A stretch of DNA of 64,000 bases, taken from NCBI RefSeq assembly GCF_014697545.1, contig NZ_JACJSA010000003.1, forward strand, positions 248,001 through 312,000, read 5' to 3'. Origin of the DNA: Oscillatoria sp. FACHB-1407. GTDB taxonomy: Bacteria; Cyanobacteriota; Cyanobacteriia; Elainellales; Elainellaceae. Positions within the stretch are counted from its first letter, which is position 1. The number at the start of each line of letters is the position of its first letter. Under the pieces are notes generated by a model that saw nothing but the letters and a program-made list of their open reading frames with translations, was not told the DNA's origin and ran no database searches. Shown in pieces: positions 10,701 through 19,469 of the stretch. A program made the position numbers and the translations under genes.

Positions 10701-11659
10701 AGCCGATTGAGCAACCAACCACAAATGCCAAATGCCAATCCTAATTGGCTGGGAGGCACCTGCCCAGCAAAGATAGCTCGACCAATCAGCAGCAAAACAG
10801 CAAAGGCGATGGCAATTCTGGCTAAGGGAAATGGAGGAGGGGTTTCTGGGGTAGCAGAAGATGCTTCTGAGGATTGCGATCGCAGCAAACAAAAAGCTGT
10901 TCCAACGGTGCCCAAATAGGTTGCCATCAGTGGCACGACCGACCAACCCCAGCCCCAATGCAAGACACTCAGGGCGATCGCATTGCCAATGAGCAACATC
11001 GAAGTTGGACGCAAAAGCTGAATTGTGATGACGGTCAGGACTACAGAGGCGATCGCCGCGATTAACACTCCAAGAAAGCTTTGCCCAACTCGCAAGCCAT
11101 CCATCATCCAAAAGTTGACCGGAATGATTAGCAACGTGGCGATCGACAACATGCGAGCGGTCAGACGCAGTTGCTCTCGTCGTCCGAGCAACACACTGAC
11201 ACCCCAGAAAGCAAGCGTATAGGCGAACAAAATGCCATATTGCCCAACTGGGGGAAAGTTGCGCCACTGCGTCGCCGCCAGAACACCCGACGACACGACA
11301 ACCAGAAAGACTCCCAGAAACAGCAACCAGATGACGCTGATCTCTGCCACAAAGGATTGCAACAGTTGGGGGATGGGCGAACGACTCGCTGAACGAACTC
11401 TGGGAGGATGGGCTGAGGCTGGCTTAGGACTGACCGATTCCGGGGTCGCCACCACAAAATCGGTCGTTGTCCCTGGAGCAATTTGGGTTGCGTCAGTGTC
11501 GGTAGAAATAGATGGAAGAGGGACTGATAAATAGGTTTGACACAGATGCCGAATCTGCTTGTCAGATAACAATCCCAATCGCTGCCAAGTGTCTAGCCCC
11601 TGGAATAATTTTTCCTGGTCTACGTCAGAGTCTAGATTTAGATCAATTGTGATTCGCAT
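7736..11659 (-). CDS. Giant polytopic membrane protein (1307 aa), function unknown
   Basis: An N-terminal soluble segment of ~110 residues (LDTWQRLGLLSDKQIRHLCQTYL) is followed by well over 25 hydrophobic segments from about residue 115 to the end. I recognise no catalytic motif; the N-terminal LLSDKQ element and the membrane array recall DUF2157-like cyanobacterial membrane proteins, but that is weak. Residues ~985-1033 contain a low-complexity INRVPSPST-type repeat produced by tandem copies of an intergenic palindrome (8560-8700) that keep the frame. Start ATG at 11659, with the upstream Uma2-family gene ending 26 bases away on the same strand, so co-transcription is likely. Confidence 0.85.
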   Translation of the reverse strand: MRITIDLNLDSDVDQEKLFQGLDTWQRLGLLSDKQIRHLCQTYLSVPLPSISTDTDATQIAPGTTTDFVVATPESVSPKPASAHPPRVRSASRSPIPQLLQSFVAEISVIWLLFLGVFLVVVSSGVLAATQWRNFPPVGQYGILFAYTLAFWGVSVLLGRREQLRLTARMLSIATLLIIPVNFWMMDGLRVGQSFLGVLIAAIASVVLTVITIQLLRPTSMLLIGNAIALSVLHWGWGWSVVPLMATYLGTVGTAFCLLRSQSSEASSATPETPPPFPLARIAIAFAVLLLIGRAIFAGQVPPSQLGLAFGICGWLLNRLSRPMPNQLILGRVGAALLVLGWLVSVSEEPPWQAIAVSGLGLGLLWRNLQRFWRRSELTALIFVGFQAFWLLWFVLPFNWRQGILIAASAIADNVTAAELASLGGFVYVVGMIGFAIWLRRQQHPPLATHTEIMALILGSLMVLLSWAVPLVRSLNLLIATLSLVAVIRDRPAGRFGVYFTHAIGLAAVLSWIDTLFPALNEIGGAAILLTLMVGEWIVSVLPIALLWRQSAWYAGLILAALAYPLLWAGDPSTSWNLIGLAVPIMLTVVAVRPLAVQPQIAAWLTVPALVLQLFLLNSLPPQIITFGVGTLLLWVNSRHLRSLVLAILTVGFGLGFISTWIYQEFSTQLTAQWVMVIMAGLLTGLWLLRGWLKRRSTPMHTLYAIATDTWAIGLCSVLLLILTSYAASFYTEFETVTGLFVWAAGLTTLALGYRLWQQSTQFVLWGLAWAVELWVAGVLLLVNPSATVTSLAIATLALGFVTQLAGDGWVIFRRDSYQTSWHAIPLTYGVLGLILSHSTYSEFTGLYTLAAALIWVGVGRRQPFLQPITYVALAGVSIALYELLVYQLLQAEGGNAGDGITLLAGLALLIAVGDRLLSRWLLPYLHLDRKGLSTIADVHWLLGSGLALLAVFSSLSETGFFLWLSVSITLSAYALANGNRYFRTDTIDRVSSQSLHASTDAINRVPSPSTINRVPSPSTINRAPSHSPSPEAWTYAGIIEATLVIAYALHRLLPDPQILLTWGGAIAAALCLLLHPLPWERWGWSPDPWKQSTGAIPAITTVLTFWGIALQTLLIVGAFYAWLAKANGQLRLSYVSVLLLDWAVLRYLNEQGWSEPIWISTVVGCSVLYVVQIDPELQAQDDRENRHLLRLLATGLICLTALYQAEIEPQPTAIVFALLTLGLSVGLILLGIVLRVRAFLYVGTATFVIRVLRLLWLFVSNYSALLWAVGIVLGLIFIWIAATFEARRTQVNTLMQTWTAELSAWE
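8560..8715. repeat. In-frame tandem copies of the ACGCGATTAATCG palindrome repeat
   Basis: At least three direct copies of a ~27-base unit built on GGGACGCGATTAATCG, plus a diverged copy (ACGCGATCAATTGTGTC), lie inside the giant membrane protein gene. The same palindrome occurs in spacers at 13323, 26015, 42238, 46726, 52085 and 63441. Here it encodes repeated INRVPSPS residues. Confidence 0.85.
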
Positions 11660-11685
11660 GGCGATCGCAGTTAGGGCTGTTCCTC

Positions 11686-12417
11686 CTACACCTCATCAGG
11701 ATCAACGTCCATCGCTCGTAGCCGCTCTGCTAGTTTCTCAGCGCGTCGTTGTTCTTGATCAGCGCGTTCCTTGCCTGTAGGAATTAATCGTCCATCCTGC
11801 TGACACCAGCGCAGCCATAACCCTTCAACTCCCTCAAATTCTCCTTCCCAGAGGGTTAAGCCAAGACCGACCGTTTCGAGCCAGACCGATTGCGCCACGT
11901 TAAGAATTCGTTCTGTCGTTAATTCGACATACTGCCCTCCCGTCAACGTCCACACTCGTAACAGTGAACCATTCATCTGGTGTAGTTCTTGCAACTGCCG
12001 CAGAGGATCAAACACGACATAATAAGCTACCCCGATTTGGGCATAAAGCTGCTTTTTGCGGTTCAGTTCATCACCTTCGCGATTGAAAATGACTTCGATA
12101 CAAACTTCCGGCATCTTGCCAAACTCCCAGCCAAAGTAGGAGCGGTTTTGCTTTTGGCTCCAATCAGAGGGTACTTGCACCCGCAAACTCAAAAACGCAT
12201 CTGGCACGATCGGTGGCTGTTTCAGTGGATAGAACAAGCCCACGTTTGTTGCGGCGATGAATGGGGCAGGCACAATTTGGGAACTGTAGAGCGGTTCTAC
12301 GAGCAGCCGTTGTTGCTTCTCAGACTGAAAGTTATCCACAGGGGTATCGTCTTCGGTGACAATGTGGCTGATATCAGGAATCACCAGATCTGCTGAGGTC
12401 AGAGTTTCTTGAGACAT
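11686..12417 (-). CDS. Uma2 family (DUF820) putative endonuclease-fold protein
   Basis: 243 residues with the Uma2/DUF820 layout: PDAFLSLRVQVP, then PEVCIEVIFNREGDELNRKKQLYAQIGVAYYVVFDP, which carries the PD-(D/E)xK-like Glu/Lys positions, and a charged C-terminal helix (KERADQEQRRAEKLAERLRAM). The family is massively expanded in cyanobacteria; its role (nuclease, mobile-element linked or otherwise) is not established. Start ATG at 12417. Located directly upstream of the giant membrane protein gene on the same strand. Confidence 0.9.
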   Translation of the reverse strand: MSQETLTSADLVIPDISHIVTEDDTPVDNFQSEKQQRLLVEPLYSSQIVPAPFIAATNVGLFYPLKQPPIVPDAFLSLRVQVPSDWSQKQNRSYFGWEFGKMPEVCIEVIFNREGDELNRKKQLYAQIGVAYYVVFDPLRQLQELHQMNGSLLRVWTLTGGQYVELTTERILNVAQSVWLETVGLGLTLWEGEFEGVEGLWLRWCQQDGRLIPTGKERADQEQRRAEKLAERLRAMDVDPDEV

Positions 12418-12828
12418 AGAACTAGCCAGACATGCAGTAACACCATGCTACTCCGATTTCTCAGTTGACCCCTCGCATCAAACAATTTTGTTATGTTACT
12501 CAGTTCTCGGTTAAGGTACAGCGAGAATCCCATCGATTGGCGTTGGATGCTAGGTGATATGAGGTTCTAGGCTAGCAATGCTTCAGGTTTTCTACGTAGC
12601 AGAGTGATATTCTAAGTCAATTTTTTCCAACGTTTTTAGCCATTACTTTGCAGGTAAGTAGGAAGTAGCGTAGCGTTATACCGATTTAATGTTTGATTGT
12701 GGCAGATCAGTGGGTAGGGGCGTTTCGCGAAACGCCCTTACGGAATCATGTGCAGCGAAGCCAATTCAAATTGGTATTATCAACAGTTCCACCCCTGATG
12801 AACACAGATTTTAGAGAGGACATGGAAG
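12418..12828. other. Intergenic region carrying a 100-bp MITE-like repeat
   Basis: The divergent spacer between the Uma2 gene and the cupin gene. Apart from the 100-bp repeat at 12678-12777 I see no RNA gene. GAGAGGA just upstream of 12829 probably serves the cupin gene. Confidence 0.5.
12678..12777 (+). mobile_element. 100-bp MITE-like element, copy 1
   Basis: Matches 19617-19716 base for base as far as I can read. The ends are imperfect inverted repeats (ATACCGATTTAAT against ATTCAAATTGGTAT), and the sequence between the terminal TA dinucleotides is CCGATTT...AAATTGG, as expected of IS630/Tc1-type MITEs. The centre is a perfect 20-bp palindrome, GGGCGTTTCGCGAAACGCCC. Confidence 0.85.
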
Positions 12829-13269
12829 ATGACAGTATTACGGAGTCAAGAAGGTCAAACCCTACAAGTATTAAGCGATCGCGTCTGCATCAAGCTAAAA
12901 TCAGCATCCTCGGCTAATCGTATGGCTGTGATGTCTGTCGAGGTTCCTCCCGGTGGCTTTGTACCTCCTCATACCCATGACAAAGAGGAGGAAAGCTATT
13001 TTATGCTGGAAGGGACAATGACGATGCAATTAGATAACCAGGAATGGATGCTTGAGCCAGGGGATTTTGTCCATGTCCCTGCAAATACGATCCATGGCTA
13101 CAGTAACCATTCCGATCAAAGCATTCGATTTCTTGCCTGGAGCGTGGGTGGTGCGGTTGATGAATTTTTCACGGAAATGTCAGAAAACATTCAAACCATG
13201 CCTGACGATCTACCCAAAATGCCAGCCATTCTTGAGAAATATGGCATTCAAATGATTGATCCAGCCTGA
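12829..13269 (+). CDS. Cupin-domain protein
   Basis: 146 residues forming one double-stranded beta-helix. Cupin motif 1 is PPHTHDKEEESYFMLEGTM (His, His, Glu metal ligands) and motif 2 is EPGDFVHVPANTIHGYSNHS (third His). Small single-domain cupins include dioxygenases, isomerases and sugar- or quercetinase-like proteins; nothing here fixes the substrate. ATG at 12829 follows a GAGAGGA ribosome-binding region. It lies 50 bases downstream of a MITE that may have brought or altered its promoter. Cytoplasmic. Confidence 0.9.
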   Translation: MTVLRSQEGQTLQVLSDRVCIKLKSASSANRMAVMSVEVPPGGFVPPHTHDKEEESYFMLEGTMTMQLDNQEWMLEPGDFVHVPANTIHGYSNHSDQSIRFLAWSVGGAVDEFFTEMSENIQTMPDDLPKMPAILEKYGIQMIDPA

Positions 13270-13328
13270 TAGATAGGTTTTAGGGGTCGGGAGAAGTAAT
13301 TAAAGCTCTTAAAGATGCAGAAACGCGA

Positions 13329-14723
13329 TTAATTGCTCTCCTGTATCCTTTCCTGATCATCGGTGGGTTTTACCCAGTAATAGCTGGCAACGATCGCAAT
13401 CATCAACCACCACAACGTGCTGACCTGCGGACGATACCACACCGTATCCACCAAACCATGTGCCAGCATTCCCGCCATCGTGGCGATCGCGGCCATTAGC
13501 CAGTAGCCTTCGCGATCGGTCGTTTGTCGCATCTGGTGTAGTCGCGACCACCCCTGATTAAACGTCACTAGCAGGAGCCAGAGAAAACAGCCGAAGCCAA
13601 TAACCCCGGTTTCCACCAGGATTTCTAGAAAAACGGAATAGGCACTCAACGCCGTAAAGCCCGTGCGCTGATAGCGAGGATAGACACTGTTAAAGGCATC
13701 ATTGCCGGGGCCAATCCCAAGAATGGGGCGATCGCGAATCATGTCTTGCACCGCTGCCCAGACGTTCAGCCGGAAGTTATTGCTGCTGTCTTCGCGCCCC
13801 TCAAAGATGCTAAAGAAGCGATCGCGCAGGGGATCGACCGTTGCCACCGCCAGAACAATAAAAGCGGCTGATACACCCAACACAATCGGCAATGCCCAGC
13901 GTCGCCAAAACCGAGGCAAATACACGCTCCACCAGCGCACCAGCAAAATCATAGCGGCAAAGGTGGCAACCACCAGACCAATCCACCCACCCCGGCTAAA
14001 GGTCAACACCAAACAAGCCGCATTCACCAGACACATCACCACCGCCAACGCTTTCGCTGTCCAGGCTCTCCAGGCAAACACTGCGGCTCCACTAAACACC
14101 ACCGCCGGAACCAGGTAAGCGGCTAACAAATTAGGGTTGCCTAAGTAGCTATAAACTCGTGTGGTGCCTGCCAGGGTTGACTCCGGATCGACCCAGGTCG
14201 CCAGCGCATCTGCCCCAAAAAACCACTGGCGTAACCCTGCCACACTGATGACCAACGCCACGTGCAGGTAGACCGTGATCAAGGTCGAACGCAATCGGGG
14301 CGATCGCAACAGTCGCGCTATCAGGGCAAACAAAAGCAAATAGAGCGTTAGCTTAATCAAGCCCTCAACGGCGGCACCTTTGACGGGAGAAAGGGCTGTC
14401 GCCATGACTGAGACACCCCAATACAGCAACACCAGCAAATGAATTGGCGTTAACCCCAAACCCGCGTTATCTGAAACCGTCAGCAACACCCAAAAGGCAG
14501 CACACGCCAGCAACAGCAAGCCAATCAACGTGGTTGAGGTAAAGGGAGCCAGGACAAAGACGACCAGCACCAGCACTAAAGCCAGCGTATCTGCCCATTG
14601 CATCAACCAACTCCCCTGTCGCCAGGACTGCAACAGCCCCACCAACCGATGGACATAGCTGGATTTAACCCACTGTTGAGGGGAGAAGTTAGTTAAGGTG
14701 AGTTGTTGCCAGACCGAGTTCAT
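13329..14723 (-). CDS. ictB: IctB-family putative inorganic carbon / O-antigen-ligase-like membrane protein
   Basis: 464 residues with about ten to twelve membrane helices. The segment TYSYLGNPNLLAAYLVP-like YSYLGNPNLLAAYLVPA, then LTFSRGGWIGL and GIGPGNDAFNSVYPRYQ, is characteristic of the IctB subgroup of the Wzy/O-antigen ligase superfamily. IctB was named for a role in bicarbonate accumulation in cyanobacteria; whether it transports bicarbonate itself is disputed, and a polymerase or ligase role is possible. ATG start at 14723. Followed upstream on the same strand, after 40 bases, by a thioredoxin-fold gene. Confidence 0.9.
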   Translation of the reverse strand: MNSVWQQLTLTNFSPQQWVKSSYVHRLVGLLQSWRQGSWLMQWADTLALVLVLVVFVLAPFTSTTLIGLLLLACAAFWVLLTVSDNAGLGLTPIHLLVLLYWGVSVMATALSPVKGAAVEGLIKLTLYLLLFALIARLLRSPRLRSTLITVYLHVALVISVAGLRQWFFGADALATWVDPESTLAGTTRVYSYLGNPNLLAAYLVPAVVFSGAAVFAWRAWTAKALAVVMCLVNAACLVLTFSRGGWIGLVVATFAAMILLVRWWSVYLPRFWRRWALPIVLGVSAAFIVLAVATVDPLRDRFFSIFEGREDSSNNFRLNVWAAVQDMIRDRPILGIGPGNDAFNSVYPRYQRTGFTALSAYSVFLEILVETGVIGFGCFLWLLLVTFNQGWSRLHQMRQTTDREGYWLMAAIATMAGMLAHGLVDTVWYRPQVSTLWWLMIAIVASYYWVKPTDDQERIQESN

Positions 14724-14763
14724 AGGGGTATGGGAGAGAAGGGAGAACTGTTGCCATTAAACC

Positions 14764-15378
14764 TTATTCAGGCACTAACTCCGTGTTGATTTCATTGACA
14801 ATCCGTCGCTTCAACTCCACCGACTCCGAGCGAGGCAGCAGATCGAAGACTTGCCGCAACACATCATCAATCTTTTCAAAGGCGATCGCCCCTGTTTCGT
14901 TCAACATCACCTTGCCTGATTGGTCAAACACCAGGGTTTGCGGCACAAGCCCCTGATAGTAGTAACCGGGTTCTGTTGGCTCATAGCTCGATTTGACGGG
15001 AATGCTATCGACACTCAACGGAATGATATTGGCAGCCCGACCATAGAACGCATCTACCTGAGAGACAACGGGAGCAAACTGCTTACAATCGCGGCTGTCA
15101 TCAATGTAGAACACAAGAATGGTTGGAACTTGACTTTTGAGGGACTGTGCCAGGGTGACGTGAGGCGGCACGAGATAACCATTTCCGGCATAGAGCGGAT
15201 AGATGTTGCCATCGTAGTGGTCATCCGTTAAGACCGCCAGCGCATGAGGAGTCCCCAGCGATAGGAAACAGACGATCCCCAGTACAAAGACAACCATCAA
15301 CCGGGAGACAACTTTAGAAATGAAAGAACGACAGAAAGCCATGACAACTCGCGATTCATGAAGAGCTACCTCTGCCAT
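14764..15378 (-). CDS. Thioredoxin-fold thylakoid protein, PSI-accumulation-factor type
   Basis: 204 residues. A signal or anchor sequence (VVSRLMVVFVLGIVCFLSLGTPHALA) precedes a thioredoxin-like domain: PTILVFYIDDSRDCKQFAPVVSQVDAFYGRAANIIPLSVDSIPVK...YYQGLVPQTLVFDQSGKV. The usual WCxxC is replaced by SRDCKQF with one cysteine, so classical dithiol exchange is unlikely. I identify it with the conserved cyanobacterial family called thylakoid membrane photosystem I accumulation factor; this is from memory of sequence pattern. A start at the Met at 15342 would place the signal peptide more conventionally than the ATG at 15378. Confidence 0.75.
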   Translation of the reverse strand: MAEVALHESRVVMAFCRSFISKVVSRLMVVFVLGIVCFLSLGTPHALAVLTDDHYDGNIYPLYAGNGYLVPPHVTLAQSLKSQVPTILVFYIDDSRDCKQFAPVVSQVDAFYGRAANIIPLSVDSIPVKSSYEPTEPGYYYQGLVPQTLVFDQSGKVMLNETGAIAFEKIDDVLRQVFDLLPRSESVELKRRIVNEINTELVPE

Positions 15379-15411
15379 TGTCTAGCATTCGTTGCCAAAA
15401 TGTCCTTTTTT

Positions 15412-17241
15412 CTATCGTCTCCTCGTTCGATCGCCCTCCTGCCAATAGCCAATTCCCTTCAGCACGCCGCGCCCGATTAGCCCAATGCCACGTCCCACCA
15501 CTTCTGTCAGCACATACACCAACCCGCTACCCACAACCGAAATCGCCGATCGCAGCCGAGGGGCGATCGCGTCACGAGTTTCGAGGGCCACGGTGACTAA
15601 CAGCCGCAATCCAGACAATTCCTCAAGCTCCTGAGTGCGAGGCGCATAGATCTGGATCTGCTTGATGCCCGACCCCTGAAACACAAATAGGTGATATTGG
15701 CTTTCAAAAATATCGGTGGGTTCCACCACGATTCGGGCCAGGCGATATCGCCAGGAGAGATTGTTTCTAAACCGCTCAATGTCTCGGCTCGACATCAACT
15801 GCCGATCATAAAAATCCTGTTTAATCTTTTCAACATTAGGAAACTGATTGAGCAACGGTTGCATCACGCCGTTCGCCACTTGAATCAGTAAATGGTCGAG
15901 TAAGGCTTCTGCTCTTGCCAGCGATTCTGGATTGCCTGCGGAATAGGGCGTTCCATTGATCAGTAGAGGCGTATGAAACAGGAGATGCTCTAACAAACTG
16001 CTGACTAGAGGAATTTTTTCGAGAATCTCTGTTTGCACTGAATCTGCCGCTTGCAACAGATTAGGAACCACTTCGATCGCCTGCTCTCTCTGGGTAATGG
16101 TGTAATATTTGCCGATGAAATCAGTGGTTACGTCCTGCCACAGATTCAATAAAATGGGCGATCGCTTCTCAATCAGTTGCTCCGGTTGTACTTGCGAGTA
16201 CCGCAACTCGTTCAATAACTCTTCAAATTTTCGTAGGACTAAATAAAATAGTTCTCGCTTTTTGTCTTCTCGTAAAATATCAATTTCTAAAGGAATTCCC
16301 GTTTGATTATTAAGGTTCGTTTGAATGTTGGATAAGGCGCGATCAAATAGCAGAGCTTGTAGCCGATGCTGATCGATCACGGTATTGAGTAATGGCGTGC
16401 CTGGAGTCGTTTGAGTTAACGCTGATTCCGGATGAGAAGGAATAACTTGTGACGCTGGTTGCTCTGGTGTGGGTGGAGTGGTGAGATCGGGGGTGGCTAA
16501 CAGGCGTTGCACCAACCAGCGCGAGGCTCGCAACTCCCGATAACGTCCTGCGAGAACGGCGCGATTTAGCAGGGACAAATCCAGATTGCGGAGTTGTTCT
16601 GTCAGGTCGGCGATCGCTGCATCAATTTGTTGTAACCCCTGCACCCGCAAGTTATGCCGCAAGAGGGTCAATGCACTGGGAGCGGCAGTTAGCTGAGCGG
16701 GAGGAATGGGGCTAACGTCACGGACGAGTGGCGTAACCTCGCTATCTACGGTTGTGATGACGGCACGGGTGGGAGTGAGCTTCTGCCAATCAAATTGCCC
16801 AGTCGTGACCTGTCGAATCGTTTGGTTCAGTGTGGTTGTGTTGACGGATTTGAGGCAAAACCCAGAGGCTCCAGCTTGTTGAGCCGCAGCAGCGATCAAC
16901 GGTTCATCGAGTGAACTGAGCAACAAGACAGGTAGTTGTGAATACCGTTGACGAATTGCTTCACACAGACTCAATCCCTGCATCTGACGGGGATCGTGCT
17001 GTCCTAAGCTGAGGCTGAGAATCACGAGTTTTAATTGTTCATGCAGGGCGATCGCTGGTGTGGTGGCAGGGTCGGATGCCGATATCGCAACCTGGCTCTG
17101 CAATTGCTCTAAAGCATCGACCCCATTATCACTCTCCGCAATGACGGTCAGGTCAGCAAACTGATTTAACCAAAAACGCAACCCTAAACGAAACACGGGG
17201 TCGTCATCAATCAGCATGAGTTGGAGAGGGCGATCGCTCAT
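15412..17241 (-). CDS. Response regulator with DUF3685 output domain
   Basis: 609 residues. Residues 1-~150 are a receiver domain (LMLIDDDPVFRLGLRFWL; acidic pocket DDD; QLPVLLLSSLDEP; SGFCLKSV with the conserved Lys). The phosphoacceptor region reads KLVILSLSLGQHDPRQ, where the usual Asp after the third beta-strand is Ser, so phosphorylation is doubtful. The remaining ~450 residues match the cyanobacterial/plastid DUF3685 (Ycf55-related) family of unknown function. The next gene on the same strand (17295-19319) ends 53 bases upstream. Confidence 0.85.
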   Translation of the reverse strand: MSDRPLQLMLIDDDPVFRLGLRFWLNQFADLTVIAESDNGVDALEQLQSQVAISASDPATTPAIALHEQLKLVILSLSLGQHDPRQMQGLSLCEAIRQRYSQLPVLLLSSLDEPLIAAAAQQAGASGFCLKSVNTTTLNQTIRQVTTGQFDWQKLTPTRAVITTVDSEVTPLVRDVSPIPPAQLTAAPSALTLLRHNLRVQGLQQIDAAIADLTEQLRNLDLSLLNRAVLAGRYRELRASRWLVQRLLATPDLTTPPTPEQPASQVIPSHPESALTQTTPGTPLLNTVIDQHRLQALLFDRALSNIQTNLNNQTGIPLEIDILREDKKRELFYLVLRKFEELLNELRYSQVQPEQLIEKRSPILLNLWQDVTTDFIGKYYTITQREQAIEVVPNLLQAADSVQTEILEKIPLVSSLLEHLLFHTPLLINGTPYSAGNPESLARAEALLDHLLIQVANGVMQPLLNQFPNVEKIKQDFYDRQLMSSRDIERFRNNLSWRYRLARIVVEPTDIFESQYHLFVFQGSGIKQIQIYAPRTQELEELSGLRLLVTVALETRDAIAPRLRSAISVVGSGLVYVLTEVVGRGIGLIGRGVLKGIGYWQEGDRTRRR

Positions 17242-17294
17242 CGGTGCCTTTAGAAACTTAGGAGTGAATCAGACTGGCATTCAGGAATTATGAC

Positions 17295-19319
17295 TTATTC
17301 AGCATAGCCATCATCCTCGGCAGAATAACTCTCTGAAGAATAGGAGGTATCTGCTTCGGGAGTGTTTTCCCACGCTTCCCAAATGGCATTGCGCTCGGCT
17401 TCCCACTGGGCGATCGCTGCTTGAGCTTCGCCATACAGAGGTCGTCCAGCACCGATCTGGGCGGCTTTTTCGATCGCCAGCGTGAGTCGAGTTGAGGCAG
17501 CCAGCGATGCCGCTTCGTCCAAAATCCGTCGGTCTTGAGCAATCTGTGCCTCCCGAATCTCGGCTTTCCAGGTTGCGATCGCCGTTTGAGCCTGTTCGTA
17601 AAGCGCACGCCCCTCTTGAATCTCGGTAGCTGCTGCGATCGCTTCACTTAATTTGCCTTGTTGTGCCAGGGTTTGTGCCTTATCCAACAGCGGCTTGTCT
17701 TCGATCACCTGAATCTGCCGACTCCACTGAGCGATCGCCAGATCTGCTTCCTGCCGCAAGGCTCGCCCCAGGGGCACTTGTTGGGCTGCTGCGATCGCTT
17801 GTTGTAACGCCGACACGGTGCCTCGCTCTGCCTGAGCACGAGCTACCAGTAAATACGGTTGGTCTTCAATCCGTTGAATCTGTTGACCCCAATGGGCGAC
17901 CAGAGTTTGTGCTCGAATGCGTTGGGGGCGATCGCTGGTAATCCGTTGAGCCTGTCCAATCGCGACTTCGTAGGTGATCCGTTGCCCCAGACTCGCCGTC
18001 CAGTGAGCATATTGCAGTTGGGCTAAATCATTGACCTGACTCTGCCAATCGTCAATCTTGGCTTGAGCCTGGGGGTAGAGCGCACTGGTGGGTTCAATTT
18101 GCCGCAATGCTGCTACTGCCTCCATCAAGCTCAAAATCTCTTTGACTGATGGCTCATAGGGGTTGAGATGTTGAGTCGCGAGTTTGTGAGCACGGCTAAA
18201 CCGCACCAAATTTCGCGCCTCCGGTTCCATCTCCAGATTAAGCGGGACGTGATGCACCAGCGCGATCGCCGCCGTTAAGTCGCCCTGCTGCCACCGTTGC
18301 ATTCCTGCTGTCAATAGCAGTTGGCTCCACTCCTTGAGAACGGCTTCTGCTTCAGGCCAGGCATAGGTTTTGGGGTTAACCGTTTGTACCAGCGCGATCG
18401 CCTGTCCCAATTGATCAGGTTCGTCCGTTGTGGCTAACACCAACGCCTGTTTAAGCCGCTCGCGAGCCGCCTTTTCCGTCAACACCTGTTGGGTCAACTC
18501 ACTGGCTTTGTCGCGTCGCCAATAATTGTTCTCTAATCGACCCAATGCTGGAACTTGTGCAGCCGCTTCATTCCAACGTTGCTGCTTCAAAGCTTCCTGG
18601 GCTTTAGCAAAGATTGCCTCGCCCTGTTTCCAGTCTGCCTGCCACTGCGCGATCGCTGCCTGAGCGTTGGCATAGCTGGTGCTGTTTTCGGGAATTTGGT
18701 TTGCGATCTCGACCGCACGATCCAACCCAGATTCCTCAGCGGTGGTTTGAGCGATCGCCAGCAGTTGCGCTGACCACTGATTTAGCAACTCTTGCGCTTC
18801 AGGATAAAGGGGATGGGTGGACGACCACCCTTGCACCAACTTGACTCCGGCAATGAGTTGATTAGCCTCGCCGGACTGCGCCGCCTCGCGTGCGCAATAG
18901 AGCCGTTCCATATCAGCCGAGAGGGGAGAAATGCGACGGCAATCTGGCAACGGTGGAAGGTTGGTGAGCCACAGGAAGGCAGTGATGCCCAAACCGCCCA
19001 CTAAACCCAAGGCACTCAAGCAAAATACAGACCATGCCCAGGGTTTGACTGAACGACGCGATCGCTTTTTCTTAACAGGCTTAACTTGAGTGAGTTTGTT
19101 CGGAGTAGTCGTCTGTTCAACGGGGATCGGGGGCTCGGCGGGTGGAACGGGGTTTGGCAGGATGGGCTTTGGCAACACAGGCTGATTGTTCCGACCCATG
19201 CCTGTCGGTGGTGCAGGGGGTACAGCAGGCTTCACATCAGTTGAAGATGCTGCTGCTCGCCAATTCAATTCAGATATGATTTTTGTGCCAAATCGCTTCT
19301 TCACCGAAACCCCCGCCAC
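17295..19319 (-). CDS. Membrane-anchored alpha-helical repeat protein, function unknown
   Basis: 674 residues: a Pro-rich N-terminal cytoplasmic region with a basic KKKRSRR patch, one transmembrane helix at ~93-118 (SVFCLSALGLVGGLGITAFLW), then ~500 residues of repeated helical units of 60-70 residues, each with a LYxEAQxxIAxW-like motif (for example SALYPQAQAKIDDW, GRALYEQAQTAIATW, GRPLYGEAQAAIAQW). The repeats resemble TPR/solenoid scaffolds. The C-terminus is acidic and Ser/Tyr rich. GTG start assumed; an ATG at ~19199 is also possible. Adjacent to the DUF3685 response regulator, so they may share an operon. Confidence 0.8.
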   Translation of the reverse strand: MAGVSVKKRFGTKIISELNWRAAASSTDVKPAVPPAPPTGMGRNNQPVLPKPILPNPVPPAEPPIPVEQTTTPNKLTQVKPVKKKRSRRSVKPWAWSVFCLSALGLVGGLGITAFLWLTNLPPLPDCRRISPLSADMERLYCAREAAQSGEANQLIAGVKLVQGWSSTHPLYPEAQELLNQWSAQLLAIAQTTAEESGLDRAVEIANQIPENSTSYANAQAAIAQWQADWKQGEAIFAKAQEALKQQRWNEAAAQVPALGRLENNYWRRDKASELTQQVLTEKAARERLKQALVLATTDEPDQLGQAIALVQTVNPKTYAWPEAEAVLKEWSQLLLTAGMQRWQQGDLTAAIALVHHVPLNLEMEPEARNLVRFSRAHKLATQHLNPYEPSVKEILSLMEAVAALRQIEPTSALYPQAQAKIDDWQSQVNDLAQLQYAHWTASLGQRITYEVAIGQAQRITSDRPQRIRAQTLVAHWGQQIQRIEDQPYLLVARAQAERGTVSALQQAIAAAQQVPLGRALRQEADLAIAQWSRQIQVIEDKPLLDKAQTLAQQGKLSEAIAAATEIQEGRALYEQAQTAIATWKAEIREAQIAQDRRILDEAASLAASTRLTLAIEKAAQIGAGRPLYGEAQAAIAQWEAERNAIWEAWENTPEADTSYSSESYSAEDDGYAE

Positions 19320-19469
19320 ACCTCAAGAGTTGCACGTGTGTTTTGATGCAAACACTACATCTATGCAAACACGATGTCCATGCAAACACTATAGATGAGG
19401 TTGCAGGATATAGCGCATCAATTCAGTACTGTGTAATGCTTTTTTGAGGATGGCAAGCGATTGTTGGTT

